Source of the DNA: Verticillium longisporum
Taxonomy: Eukaryota; Ascomycota; Sordariomycetes; Glomerellales; Plectosphaerellaceae
Assembly (NCBI GenBank): GCA_019188255.1
Contig: JAETXT010000001.1
Coordinates: 7,812,001-7,876,000 of the forward strand
DNA: 64,000 bases
Direction of reading: 5' to 3'
The notes under the pieces were generated by a model that saw only the letters and a list, made by a program, of their open reading frames with translations, did no database searches and had not been told where the DNA came from. Below, piece after piece: positions 45,307-57,192 of this stretch (positions within the stretch are counted from its first letter, which is position 1; each line of letters starts with the position of its first letter). Made by a program: the position numbers and the translations under genes.

Positions 45307-46462
45307 TTTGAATAGCGCATGTGACGATTGGGTTCATGGTCATGGATGGCGTTTTGGATATCTGGATCAAGAATACATATTCTCGTTATCCACACATGCG
45401 TTGCTTGTCGCGTTCAGCCCTGGAGGATCGACATTCCAGGTTTCTCATGCTCGGACTGCCCAGTTGGAGGTTGACCTTGATGGTCCATTACCCAAGTCGC
45501 ACCCATTGGCACAGCAAGGGTGTTCGACTGATGGAAAATCCGTCGAGGGCGGGGAAGCCGGTATGGAAACAGAACTGATTACCTTCCATGCTTTAGCTGC
45601 CTGCACGGCCTGCAGCTCGGGCCACCCGGATCGGTGGTAGAACATCGCCTCGTGGCAAACTTGTTGGTCAAGGCGATGAATAAAAGCAGACAGAGGCGAT
45701 TCCAGAACTGAGGGGGCTTTGGATCCATCACCGTGGGCCTTCCTATTCAAGCCGGGTGCCGGAAGGCCGATGCCGGAATGACGCTTGCCAAGACCAGCCT
45801 CGACCCTCAGCCACCAAGTCGGCTGAAATTGTCGATTGGGCAACGCGACGGCAACAAGAGGGGCCCAAATGAACCATCAGCCTGTTCGCCAAGCGCAATG
45901 TGCCTGACCCTGGCAGAACGTTGCATGAGGTCTCCATACGGTCCCATTCGTATTTCCATGTGCAAGGCCCTGACGCTGATTATGGGCATGTCAATTGGTC
46001 GAGTCAGCGCCCCTCGGTTCAGACCTGCCTAAAGAGGCAGGAGATCACTCCTGGATCGCGGCCATGACCGCGCCTTAGCGCGGTACTGTAAGTGGAAGCT
46101 CAGTGTTATCTGGTCGAGGGCACCTGGGGTGCATCTGCAGTTCTTGGTTGCACGTCGAATGAGCCAGGGTTAGATTCGCCTCGCGTGAGGGCTGATCACT
46201 GACCCGAGGAACGGCGAGCGGCTTCTCCATAGCGGTAGCCGTTGGACAGGGGAATGTGGAAGAGCGGGAGCAAGCATAAAGCGTTGCGGCATGCCCACTC
46301 ACGAACTCCTCCCGAGATGGATCAAGGACATTCCTCTTGCTCCTCACTCAACCTTGTGTGCCCGCTCACCCCGGTGATACAAGTCTAACACTCGGCTCTC
46401 TGTCCCTCTTCGTTTCCTCTCAAAAACAAAACGAACAGAGGTCGACGCACGTCACTGTCAAG
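45307..46462. other. Intergenic region upstream of the secreted choice-of-anchor-B-like gene
   Basis: Just over 1.1 kb. An imperfect GC-rich palindrome (CGCGGCCATGACCGCG) is at about 46056-46071. No coding region supported. Confidence 0.4.
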
Positions 46463-48377
46463 ATGCGCTTCTCTACTCTCTCCGGCACGGCTCTCGCCGC
46501 CGCCTCGGGCGTCATGGCCAAGGAACTGGCCAAGGATCTGGTCAAGGGTGCCGGTACGTGGTGTCGCGATAGCGCGCCGAGCATTTGGTCCGGGGAACAC
46601 GGCTAACGTCTTTTCGCAGAGCTTTACGACTCTGGCTACATCCACGAGAGGAACATGAAGCACAAGATGGATGCTTGGATGGGCGAGTTTGACGCCGGCC
46701 TCCTCAACTCGGAGGTCTGGCCGAGGCTCAACTACACCAAGTGCATCGACGGCAAGGCCGCCGCTGTGCCCGGCAACGAGCTCCTCACGTTCCGCTGCAA
46801 GAACATTGACCTGTACGACTTTATCAACTTTGCCACTCTCGGCTCCCCCAACGGCTGGGATGAGCTCGGCGACGGCAACCTCCTGACCGGCAGTGGTTCT
46901 AGGAGTTGGACCCACCCCCAGACTGGCTGTGTGTTTGCCGCCATTGACATGTCCGACGGCCCTGCCTTGTCGAGATCCTCAAGGATGGAAGGCTAGCCCA
47001 GCTCGGCATCCTGCCCGTGCCGGCCAAGACCAACCCCAACGCGCTGTGGAAGGAGATTCGTGGTTTCAAGAACTACATGATCATCGGCTCTGAGCTCGCC
47101 GGCCACGGCGTCCAGATCTTCGACATGAGCAAGCTGCTCACCGTCAACGCCTCGGCCGGCCCTGTCGTCTTCGACATTGTCAAGGACGTCACGGCCCATT
47201 GGAAGGACCTGCCCAACGGTCAGACGCACAACATTGTCGTGGACGAGGAGAATGAGTACTTCGCCGCCGTCGGTGCCCGCCCCAGGACCGACGTCTGCAA
47301 GTCGGGTCTCATCTTTGTCGACCTCAAGGATCCCTCCAACCCCAAGAGGCTCGGCTGCAACGGAGAGGACGGCTACGTCCATGACGCGCAGTGCCTCACG
47401 TACCACGGCCCCGACACCAAGTACGAGGGTCACCAGATCTGCTACGGCTACAACGAGGACACGCTCACCATCTACGACGTGACAGACAAGGCCAACTCTA
47501 AGATTCTCTCCGTCACCTCGTACGAGGGTGCTTCCTACACCCACCAGGGCTGGGTCCTCGACGTCAACTGGCAGGAATACCTCCTGATGGACGACGAGTA
47601 CGATGAGACCGACGGCCTCAACCCCGCCTCTGACGGTTATCCCGTGACCTACATCTGGGACATCAGGTCGCTTGAGGCTCCCAAGAACACCGGCATCTAC
47701 AAGGGTGAGTCTGCATGCTTTTTTTTCCCTTTTCGTCGATGTTGTACGCAGACGCACTGACTGACCTTGGGAAACAGGCACTGTCGTTGCTACTGACCAC
47801 AACCAGTACATCAAGAACGGTCTCAGCTTCCAGTCCAGCTACGGTGCCGGTTTCCGCGTCTACGATGTTTCCTCCATTCCCGAGGACCCCACCGGTGCCG
47901 GTGTCTGCGAGGTGAGTTTGTTCCCTTTCCAATTCTCTCTCGGGTGAATGCCGAGCTGACCCAACTTGCCCCCCCCCCCCTTCTCAGATCGCCTACTTTG
48001 ACATCTTCCCCGAAGATGACAACCAGCCCGGCGGCGGCAGCGTCGAGATGTTCGGCTCGTGGTCGAGCTACCAGTTCGACGGAAGCGGCTACGCCATTAT
48101 CAACACGATCGAGCGCGGCGTCTACCTCGTCAAGAAGACCAAGCGCGCGACGTGCCCCAAGAAGCAGTCCTGCAACGCCGACAACTGCCAGCGCTCGCTG
48201 CGCTCGTCCAGCACCAAGGGCCGCCTCGAGGAGAGCCAGAAGTTCTGCGGCGAGTTCACAAAGACGTACGCCAGCGACGTCAAGGTCGTGCCCGAGTACG
48301 CCTCCAAGGCGTGCGGCACCAACGTCATCTCGCGCGTCAGCTCGGCGTGCCACTGCCTGCCTACCCCTACCGCGTGA
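46463..48377 (+). CDS. Secreted choice-of-anchor-B / LVIVD-type beta-propeller protein (one-base frameshift)
   Basis: Exons 46463-46553, 46620-47704, 47778-47911 and 47988-48377 encode about 566 residues with one base restored. A signal peptide (MRFSTLSGTALAAASGVMA) is followed by a 100-residue N-terminal part, then repeated blade-like blocks: NPNALWKEIRGFKNYMIIGS, GHGVQIFDMSKLL, THNIVVDEENEYFAAVGA, KSGLIFVDLKDPSNPKRLG, DGYVHDAQCLTYHGPD, TIYDVTDKANSKILSV and HQGWVLDVNWQEYLLMDDE. This is the layout of secreted choice-of-anchor-B (regulatory-P-like) proteins. The C-terminus is Cys-rich (TCPKKQSCNADNC...CGTNVISRVSSACHC). Frame is lost at 46967-46968, where TT must be TTT to give FVEILKDGRLAQLG. 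Function unknown; metal-binding residues are suggested by the many Asp/His in the blades. The 12-base C run before exon 4 is intronic. Confidence 0.83.
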
Positions 48378-51159
48378 GCAGGTGAGAGGGTAGCATGTAG
48401 TAATAGTAGTAGGATAGAAGGGTCTCCGGGGAACGTCCCGAGAAGACGTAATGAATGCGAATCACGACTTGATGCACTGTGTGTTCGTTCCTACGAGGTG
48501 ACTATCGTGTCTCGTGCTTTGTATGTCGAGTGCTGTCGGATTTAACTTTGAACTTTCGAGGCAATCTAATTGGCTAAATGCTGTGCAGTAAGCGTCTGAT
48601 CGTGTGGGCATTCGACCTGGAGAAGTTCATATGGCGGAGCGTGCGCGATTGAGTTTTGTTGTCAGTCCACTGTTCATTCGAGAGCAGCGGCAACAAGTGT
48701 TTTCGGGTAACCGGTCTTCTGTCTGTCTGGCTTGGGACCAGTACGCCGAACGTATTCAATTAAAGGTTGAATGGGACAACGGCTGCATGTCCAGCCATGC
48801 CCTATGTGACGTACCTAACTTACCACCATGGTACCCAGCATCGGATCAGAACATGGCCTAAGTACAAGGCAGGGTAAATTCGCAGCTTCGGTTTCGATAC
48901 CGAACCTGCCATGTCACTCACCGGCCTGACTTAGGGTCGCAAGACACCACAGCCAAGCCGCCTCCCCAAAGTACCGTAGCAACACAGCATCCACCCAAGA
49001 CATCCATCTGCAACAAACCAAAGAAAAAAAGCCAAAAAAAAAACTCCGGGCCTCCGAAGAAACCTCCTCATCTTCGTGCCCCTGGCGGATTTGAAGACGC
49101 TCCATTGGTCGTCAGCCCCCCCCCTCTGACCGCTTCGAATGCTACAGTACCTTGCACTGCTTGTACATGTCCGTCCAACCTACCCTCTGGCCGGCATACA
49201 GTACTAGGTTTTTTTTTTAACCCCAAAAAGAAAACTCCCCGTCAGCTCCCCCCTCTCCTCTTCCCTCCTCCGTCATGCCTTGCGCCTGCATGCCCGACTA
49301 GCGCAACCCCCCTTTCCCCCCCTCCCCTTTCACCCTTCCCAGCGCACAGCATGCCCGCTCTGCCGTGACCCCTCCCCGTCCCTGTCGCGAGAGGGGGGTA
49401 TGAAGAAGGAAACGGAGGCCAGGGTACCTTGGGTGGAACAGGACAGTGAGTGACAAGGGAAAAGAGGCGTCGTCGGAATACCGGTCCACGCGGGGCAGAC
49501 ATGCAGTCGTCCTGCACGGCGGTGTCCCGCCGCCTGCCGCCGCTGGATGCTGGACCGGGGAGAGAGGGCCGCTGGGCTGGCTTTTGCACTCGAGGATGCG
49601 GCGTTGACAGGAGAGAGGGGGCATGGCATGCCGGGCAGGCGTTCCGCAGGACCCCAAGAGCCTGCTACCTTGCTTGTCGACTCGGTGGAAGGCTTCACGT
49701 GTCTTTTTCTGTGTGTTGTGCTGTGCTGTGCTGTGAGCTACTGTTTCAGAAAGGCAAACTGCGCAGCGTGCCTCGCGGCTGTGACGACATGCGCCGCCGA
49801 CGGTCCTGCAGTGTCGACGCGGTTGAAGAATGAACGGAAGAGGGGGGTGTATGGTCTTGAAGCGGCCCGTCGGCGACGCTGCTGGGAAGGCAGACGACAG
49901 GTTCTACGTTTCACGCTACGAGGGGCCCTTTTCGAGGAAGCAGACGCTGCAGTTCCCGCCTGGCACGGTACTGAGAGCGAAGGCATCCAGCTCTCAACAG
50001 GCCGGCGGGCTGCGTCGTCACCGACACGCTCAAGGCACGCTCGGTCAGTCATCTCTTCCGATGAACACTTTCGGCAGCGTGACCGTAGGCTCCAGGGCTG
50101 GAATTTGACAAGGTCCTCTCATGACTCGTCGACTATACCAAGCCCCTTGCCGTAGACGTGCAAGAAAAAAAGCCGGTCTGCAATGAGAAGGCCGCCAGTC
50201 ACAATCGCCACCACCGAAGGGGGCAACTGCGCGTCTTGTCTCGGCGAATCTGGGGTAGACCAGGGATGTTACAACGGTACGAGTACTCGACTAGGTGCCA
50301 CGGCACTGGTGGTGCGAACACCAGTATGATGTTCTACACAAACCAACAAAGCTCACGAGAAATTGGATTCCAGAACCCTTGTTCCATGTCGAGCCCAGGT
50401 ACTCCGGAGAAAAGACGACCAAGCCGGAGCTGACCGTCAAGGCTCTCGAGAGTCACAGAACGACAGCCACACAATCACAGCTGAGCGGACATGCATATCC
50501 ATTGCCCCTGCTGTTCAGCCGCTCCTCATACAGCTCGACTTGAAGTGAAGCCTCTAGTCGGAGTAACAGGCTCAGCTACTCGCCATCAAGCGACAATCAC
50601 GGAACGCACGCTGCAGAATTCGAATTCTTTGGGTTGACGTCAGTCTGGAACATAGTACCAACACCTGCAATACAAGACACTGCAAGGTCCGACAAGACGA
50701 ACCGCTCTCCGCAACGTAAAGTCTACAAGTCCTTTTCCCGGGTCACCGCCGTTATATATGAAGAGAACACACTGGACATGACAAAAGACGGGAAACAGTG
50801 CAGCGAACGAAGAAAAGGCGAGTAGAATACTCTGGTATATACAGTTTCAAAGTCTGGTGAATCGTGGGCAAGGGGAAGGCGCGATCCAGCCACAAGTAAC
50901 GGGAGTAATAAGATGAAGTTGCTCGCGTGAGCGGGAGGGTCAAAGAAAAGGGTGGTTGTGTTGGGCGATCCCAGGCTCCGTTGGTGGGTGTACTGTAGAA
51001 AGAAGAAAAGTGTGGCTGTGATGAAAGAGCAAAAGCAGAGAGTCAAGGGGCCGTAATCCGGATCCGATCCGCTTCGCGTAAACGCCGACGCCCCCTGGAG
51101 TAGACAAGCAATTATAGTAAGAGAGTAGGTGTCGATGATGGACATGAAGCCCAGCTGGC
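48378..51159. other. Gene-poor stretch between the anchor-B-like gene and Rho3
   Basis: About 2.8 kb. Many overlapping short frames exist, the longest 202 codons (49547-50155, +), but none shows a domain, codon regularity or splice pattern. Homopolymer tracts occur at about 49023-49043 (A) and 49209-49219 (T). The part next to Rho3 is its 3' UTR. Confidence 0.4.
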
Positions 51160-52078
51160 TCACATGACGATGCACTTGGACTCGTCGCGCTCCTTCTTGA
51201 CGCTGAGGGCGACACGCGCGGCCTCGGTGAAGGCCTCGTTGACGCCACGGTTCTTCATGGCCGAGCATTCGAGGTAACGAGATGCCTGGATGCGACGGGC
51301 GACCTCGAGGCCCTGATCGTAGTTGATGAGGGTGGGGTTGCGCTTCTCGCCGGGTTGCGCTGCTTGTGGCTGGCCATCGGCGCCGACATTCTCGTCATCG
51401 TTGCCCTCGCGCAGGTCGCACTTGAGCGCCACAAGAACAAGCTTGACACCAGGACAGTTATCCGCGATCTCGCCGACCCATTTGCTTTCGACGTTCTCGA
51501 GCGAGTCCTTGCTGTCGACGCTGTAGCAGAGGACGATCAGATCTGTGTCGTCTGAAAGGCGAGCCTGTTAGCATGTGACAGTCATGTTGGGCCGTGAGAA
51601 CAGAGAGCTCACCATAGGATAGACTGCGGAGACGGTCGAATTCTTCTTGGCCGGCAGTGTCCCACAAGGACAGCTCAATGTGGACATTATCGACAAAGAT
51701 GTCTGTGCAACATGTCAGATACCAGGGGCCTCCTCAGCAGAACAGGGCAGAGCAACGGTGGCGCGCATACCGTGGACATAGTTCTCGAAGACTGTAGGTT
51801 CGTAGACGGTAGGGAAGTATCTGACAAGGCTGTCAGAGCATGGCTCGTGGCATGGTGAAGACGAGTCGAGTTTGGGTTGTCCACATACCCTCTTGTGAAG
51901 ACATTAAGTAATGACGTCTTTCCGCACGCGCCGTCACCTCTGCAAGAAAGAAACGAGACTTTGGTCAGTCAAAAGACTCGTTCGCTTGAGCCAGCGTGCA
52001 GGCGCTCGGCCGCAGGGAGTCTTACAGCAGCACCAGCTTCCGGTTAGCGGTCTTGGAGCCTCCACAGAGCGCAGGCAT
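51160..52078 (-). CDS. rho3: Rho3-type small GTPase
   Basis: Membrane-bound Rho-family switch controlling exocytosis and polarised growth. Five exons, 52078-52026, 51939-51889, 51820-51771, 51702-51613 and 51551-51160, encode about 211 residues. The P-loop GDGACGKTS is split off by the first intron, switch I has [17 protein letters not shown], switch [21 protein letters not shown], followed by the specificity motif LKCDLR and ECSAMKN. The C-terminus ends DESKCIVM, a CaaX box predicting geranylgeranyl or farnesyl attachment. Between CDLR and the Rho insert there is a fungal-specific acidic stretch ([14 protein letters not shown]). The MPALCG... N-terminus with [24 protein letters not shown] matches Rho3 rather than Rho1, Rho2, Rho4 or Cdc42. 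Five short introns are usual for this gene. Confidence 0.93.
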
Positions 52079-53721
52079 CGTGGGCGATGTTCGGAGGAGG
52101 GGGGGTCGAGTCGGAAACGTGAGGGGGGCGAAATCGTCGCGGAGGTCGGCTTCCCAGAGAACAATGGCTTGGGCGGAGGAAGAGGGAGAGAGGAATTCGT
52201 TAATTGCTCGGGCGAGAGCGTAGATTGGTTGCCTCGATTGTTGTTGGCACGAGTCTTCGATGGTGTCTGTCTGGGTTCAGGAGTTGGATCTTAAAAGGTG
52301 GATCCTCGATTGCGCGCGCGGGCTCTTGAGTAAATAGGTAGGGAAGTATCTAAGTAGGTAACGGGCGTTTGGGGTCCCTGTCAACGGAGGAGGGCCGGCA
52401 GGAAGCCAGAGGGTCGGGGATGTCGGGTGTGATGATCGTGTTCGCGTTAGGGAAAAGGTGCCAGTTGCAAAAGAGGGTGAGATTGATCCAGTCGGGAGAC
52501 CGAGGGTGGACAGCACGTAGAGTTTGGGGCTCAAGGAGAGAGAGATTGGATAGAGCGAGCACGCACTGGCTGGACTGGCTGGATGGAGGTGACGAGTGGA
52601 GGGGGCTCAGATGATCAGCAGGCAAGTGGCTGGAAGCAACATCAAGTGGCAGTGGCAGAGGCAGAGGCGAGGCGAAGAACGAACAGGGCAGGGAAGGCCC
52701 CGTCACCCCGGCGCGACCAGGGAAATTGGCAATTGGCCAAGAACGCTAGGCATGAACGGTACCTGGGTACTTGCGATACTTTTACCGCCTAGGTACTAGG
52801 TAGATACCTGCTTGGGTAATGGCAAGAATGGGCGTGTCACTGTTCCCCCCTCTCCACATGGTGGGTACCGCCCCCCATCGACAGCGGCAGTAGCGTTGGT
52901 AGGCCCGCTAGTTCACTGCGCCAGTTCAACACATCCACTGCACCATCCACTGACGCGGCGCCTGGGAGGCCATTCACCAGAGGGGGTCGAGGCGCAACTG
53001 AGAGGCGCTATCGATTCGGCCAAGGCACAGCCCGTGGGCACCCACGGGCTCTGGATCGTGCGCAGGGCCACGCTCTGGCACCACCACCTCGATATTCCTC
53101 GATCGGCTCATGGACACGCCGCTAGAATCTCCATATCTCGTTTCAAACGACCACATGTCTCCCGCCGATCAGCAGCTCCCTTCTGTGACCTGCCGCTCAA
53201 GACACCGTTGCACTGTATCTCCCATCAGGCATGTGGGCACGCTGGCATGTACTGTACATATACACACGTACCAAGGCCAAGGTAAGTAGGTAGGTATGCT
53301 GTATTTAGATATCGCGCCTGCAAGTCATCCGCCAACATTGCAGGAGGAATGCTCAAGGATTTGGCGTCAAGGGCGTGCAACCTGCCTTTAGTGGAGCCAA
53401 GGTAATGGATCCCAGCCAGCCCGTCCCCAAGACGCTTTCTTTTGCTCCCGCTATATCCAAGCCCATCAGCCGAGTTACGCTTTATTGGTGACAGGTCAAG
53501 CCGTCCATATTTTGAGTAATCATGTCTGCTGGAGAAATCCGAGTCTTCAGCTTCTGCAGTACACATGCCACACCAGCACTCCTCGTTTGTAAAAAGAAAC
53601 AAGGCATGGTGTGGATCGTCTGGCGATTGTCGTCTTCTTCAACCCCGCTACTGCCGACGAGGCCGTTTCGACATTCTACAGCCTCTGAAAGAAACTTGGC
53701 AAGACTGCCTTCCGGTCGCCT
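52079..53721. other. Rho3 promoter and CWC25 3' flank
   Basis: About 1.6 kb without a supported gene. TACCTA/TAGGTA islands lie at 52334-52360, 52756-52810 and 53270-53302. Confidence 0.4.
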
Positions 53722-55033
53722 TCAGTCGTCATCCCGGTGGTAACCCTCCCGACCCCGGCCCATCCGCTCCGCCAAGCCCAAATCCCCCGCCTTGCGATGC
53801 AGCCGGTTTGAAAATTCATTCTCGCCTCCGTGCTTCGACGCACGCTGCCGCGCCTCATCGTCGGCGTCGCGCGCCGCCTTCTCCTGCTGCGCGAGCGTTG
53901 CCAACCTCTGCTCCCGTGACGAGTCGAGCTCCGACGCCGCCGACTGCATCGCCGCCAGCTTGCGCGCCTTCTCTTCCTCGTCAGCTTTGTTGTCTCTCGC
54001 GCCGCCGCCGCCTTGCGCAAAACCTCCGTTCCGCCTGCCTCCGTCGAAACGGCGACGATGCTGGTCTTGCGGCGACCTGTCTGAATGGCGTCTTGGTCTG
54101 TCGTAGCTTCGTTCGCGGTCGCCGTCACGTCCACGATCGTCTTGCCTGTCATGTCGCTCGTCGCGTCGGCTGTCACGACGATCCCCATCCCTGCGCCGGT
54201 CGTCCCGCCTGTCGCCGCGCTCTTGGTGACTGTCTCGATCCTCGCGCTCACGTCGGCGAGGCGACCTCGATCTCCTCTCTCGCCGACGGTCAACATCTTC
54301 GTCCGAATCATACCGCCTGCGTTTTGGCGAGTCACGGCGACTGCTCCTGCGCCTGTCGTTCCCTTCGTCCGAACCGTCCCTGCGGTGCCATGACGGGCTC
54401 TGCGATCGTGAATGTGCCCGCCTCCGGTGCCTGTGTCGCCTCTCATCGTCCGAATCCTCATCCCGATGACGGTGCCGCCTCTTTCTGTGCTTGTCCTCCC
54501 GGCGTTTTGACCGGTCCTTGGTCTCATCTGAAATGCCCATGTTGGCCAGCAACTGCCGCCGCCGGATCGGGTCGTTCATCATGGCCTCGTACGCCGCCTG
54601 CTCCTGCTTCTTGATGGCGAGCATCGGATCCTCGCGCACCTTGGCCGCCGTGTCGCGCGCCGTGTTGGCCGTCTGCAGCGCCATGAAGCTCTCCTGCCCA
54701 GCCTGCTTCTCCAGCTTCTTGTGGTCGGACCCCGTGATCAGATTGTCGATGCGCCGCTTGCCGAGCAGGTAGCCCTCCATCTCCTCCGTCGTGCCTGTCT
54801 GGCCGTTTGTCGGTCCATTGTAGAGAAAGTCGACGCGGTCGATCTTCTTGGTGTGGCCGGCGGCCTCGAGCTGCTTCTGTATCTCCTCGCGCGCGCTCCT
54901 CCTTCAGCTCGTTGATGCGCTGCTGCGTCTTCTTGCGCTCGTCGAGGGCCTTCTTCTCCTCCTCCCAGACCTTGGCCTGGTTCTTGAGGAGGCCCGGGTG
55001 GAAACTCTTCTTGAGGTTGAGATCGCCGCCCAT
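53722..55033 (-). CDS. cwc25: Pre-mRNA splicing factor CWC25 (frame change in a CG repeat)
   Basis: CWC25 joins the spliceosome for the first catalytic step. The N-terminal CIR_N block [19 protein letters not shown] and [20 protein letters not shown] is diagnostic and is followed by [35 protein letters not shown] and then a long C-terminal region rich in Arg, Asp, His and Ser with RS-like repeats (about residues 170-330), ending [14 protein letters not shown]. The first 50 residues and the rest are in different frames; the change happens in the alternating CG tract at about 54889-54896. The shift equals one extra base or two missing ones, unlike the single deletions elsewhere in the window. 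With it corrected the protein has about 436 residues. No intron fits. It is divergent from CSN2. Confidence 0.88.
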
Positions 55034-55562
55034 GATGAGCTGTTGGGTTTGGTTCGATGCGCGTGGTTTTCCGGCAGAGCGTGCTGCCTGGTGGCGGTGT
55101 CTGCGAAATGGTAAGATGGATGTCGATGCAGGTTGGACAGGCACCGTAAAAGTTGCCTTGCAGCCAGCCTTCTGCAATCCAATAGGACGACCTACTCTCT
55201 TGTGCTGAGTCATCATATCATTGTCGCCCCAGGCTGGCCAGGATCTTGGGTCGACTGCCTGGCAACCAATCGATAAGCTAAAGCTCCCCGCCTTTGCGCT
55301 GTTCAGTGACCTTCAATGCAGCACAGGCACGCACTAGGAAACGTACCGCACCTGCCTAGGTCCTACGCGCATCATTGAACGACTACGAGCTCGATCATCA
55401 GGCCAGCACGTAGCTCCCTGATTATCGAACCGGCGTCGGTACAAGGCCACATCTCTCTTGCTCATCGGTCATCAAGAGCCCGTTACCAAGTCGAGCTCCT
55501 TCCTCGAACGCGGTTCTCGTCTCACTCTCGGTTGAGAAGCTACCCCTCCGAATCCCGCCACC
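55034..55562. other. Divergent promoter between CWC25 and CSN2
   Basis: About 530 bp between two outward-facing housekeeping genes, so a shared bidirectional promoter is likely. No other feature recognised. Confidence 0.45.
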
Positions 55563-57192
55563 ATGTCCGACGACGACTTCATGCAGGAGTCGGATGACGA
55601 GCAGTAAGGCTCGCCTTGCCATTAGCGAATGCACCGAATCGTCCTGCTGACCGGGAGCCCAGATATGACTTCGAGTACGAGGAGGATGACGACGAGGAGA
55701 CCGGCGACGTCGACATTGAGAACAAATACTACAACGCAAAGCAACAGAAGGTCGCCGAGCCAGAAGAGGCCATCGCAGAATTTCTAGGCATCCCCGCTCT
55801 GGAAGACGAGAAAGGAGAATGGGGATTCAAGGGCCTGAAGCAGGCCATCAAGCTTGAGTTCAGGCTCGGAAAATACAACAATGTGCGCCTTCCTCATCGT
55901 CGCGTCTCGCTCGTGGGCCCTCGCTGACCGTACGCTCACTCCACTCGCAGGCTGCCGAGCACTATGCGGAACTCCTTACATATGTCAAGAATGCCGTCAC
56001 GAGGAACTACTCTGAGAAATCCATCAACAATCTGCTTGATTTTGTCGAGAAGGGCTCCGACTCGCCCCAGTCGGGCAGGTGCGTCGAGCAATTCTACTCC
56101 CTGACGCTCCAGAGCTTCCAGAGCACCAACAATGAGAGGTTATGGCTCAAGACCAACATCAAGCTCGCCAAGCTCCTGCTCGACCGCAAGGACTACCAGG
56201 CTCTCGCGAAGAAGGTTCGCGAGCTGCACAAGACATGTCAACGGGAGGACGGCACCGACGATCCCAGCAAGGGCACCTACTCGCTCGAGATTTACGTCCT
56301 CGAGATTCAGATGTATGCTGAGATGAAGAACAACAAGCAACTCAAGAGGCTCTATGTCCGCGCCCTCCAGGTCAAATCGGCAGTGCCCCACCCCAACATC
56401 ATGGGCATCATCCGTGAGTGCGGTGGAAAGATGCACATGAGCGAGGAGAACTGGGTGGAAGCGCAGTCGGACTTTCACGAATCCTTCCGCAACTACGACG
56501 AGGCCGGCTCCCTTCAGCGCATCCAGGTTCTGAAATATCTTCTTCTTACGACCATGCTCACCAAGTCCACCATCAACCCCTTTGATTCCCAAGAGACGAA
56601 ACCCTACAAGACGGACCCTCGCATCACGGCCATGACCGACCTCGTGGATGCGTACCAGCGTGACGATGTCCACGCCTACCAAAAGGTCCTAGAGCTGAAC
56701 CGTGATCTCCTCGATGACCCCTTCATCGCCGAGAATATCGATGAGGTCACACGCAATATGCGCACCAAGGGCATCGTCAAGCTGATCGCGCCGTACACGC
56801 GTATGAAGCTGGCATGGATCGGCAAGCAGCTTCGGATCTCCGAGTCGGAGGTGAGCGATATTCTGGGCTTCCTCATCATCGACCAGAAGATCCAGGGCAA
56901 AATTAATCAGCAGGAGGGCACGTTGGAGATCCTGCAGCACGCCGACGCCGAGAGGGTGAGGGCTATGCTGGAGCTGACCAAGGCAGTAGGCGGCATGTAT
57001 GAAGCCGTCTTCAGGGATAGCGAGGGCTTCAAATCAAACGATCCCGTCATGGAGGAGGACAACATGTTTGGCCAGGGCTTCCCGAGGGCAGGGAGAGGCG
57101 GCGGGCGACACGCCGGTATGGGAAAACGAGCTGGCGGTAAGGGGGAGGCACCGCGCTGTGGTGAGAGAGGGTCCGTCTCCTTCCGAGGGTGA
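55563..57192 (+). CDS. csn2: COP9 signalosome subunit 2
   Basis: Scaffold subunit of the deneddylase that controls cullin-RING ligases, acting in nucleus and cytosol. Exons 55563-55603, 55663-55882 and 55951-57192 encode about 500 residues. The acidic start MSDDDFMQESDDEQ|YDFEYEEDD and DIENKYYNAKQQK are hallmarks. Helical repeats follow (LWLKTNIKLAKLLLDRKDY, IQVLKYLLLTTMLTKS), then the PCI winged-helix region (IVKLIAPYTRMKLAWIGKQL, SESEVSDILGFLIIDQKI, IQGKINQQEGTLEI). After the conserved end a Gly/Arg-rich tail of about 35 residues (FPRAGRGGGRHAG...) closes the protein. In Aspergillus csn mutants are defective in fruiting and secondary metabolism. Codon use is regular throughout and no damage is seen. 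Confidence 0.95.

Noticed and set aside
47969..47981. A 12-base C run as a possible sequencing error
   Set aside because: It lies in an intron just before a good acceptor, so it does not affect the reading frame and cannot be judged.
48886..48905. A tRNA T-arm-like hairpin (CGGTTTCGATACCG)
   Set aside because: The loop is one base short and there is no matching acceptor stem, anticodon arm or box A upstream.
49547..50155. A 202-codon plus-strand frame in the region before Rho3
   Set aside because: Composition looks random, several overlapping frames of similar length exist on both strands, and no domain or splice pattern is seen.
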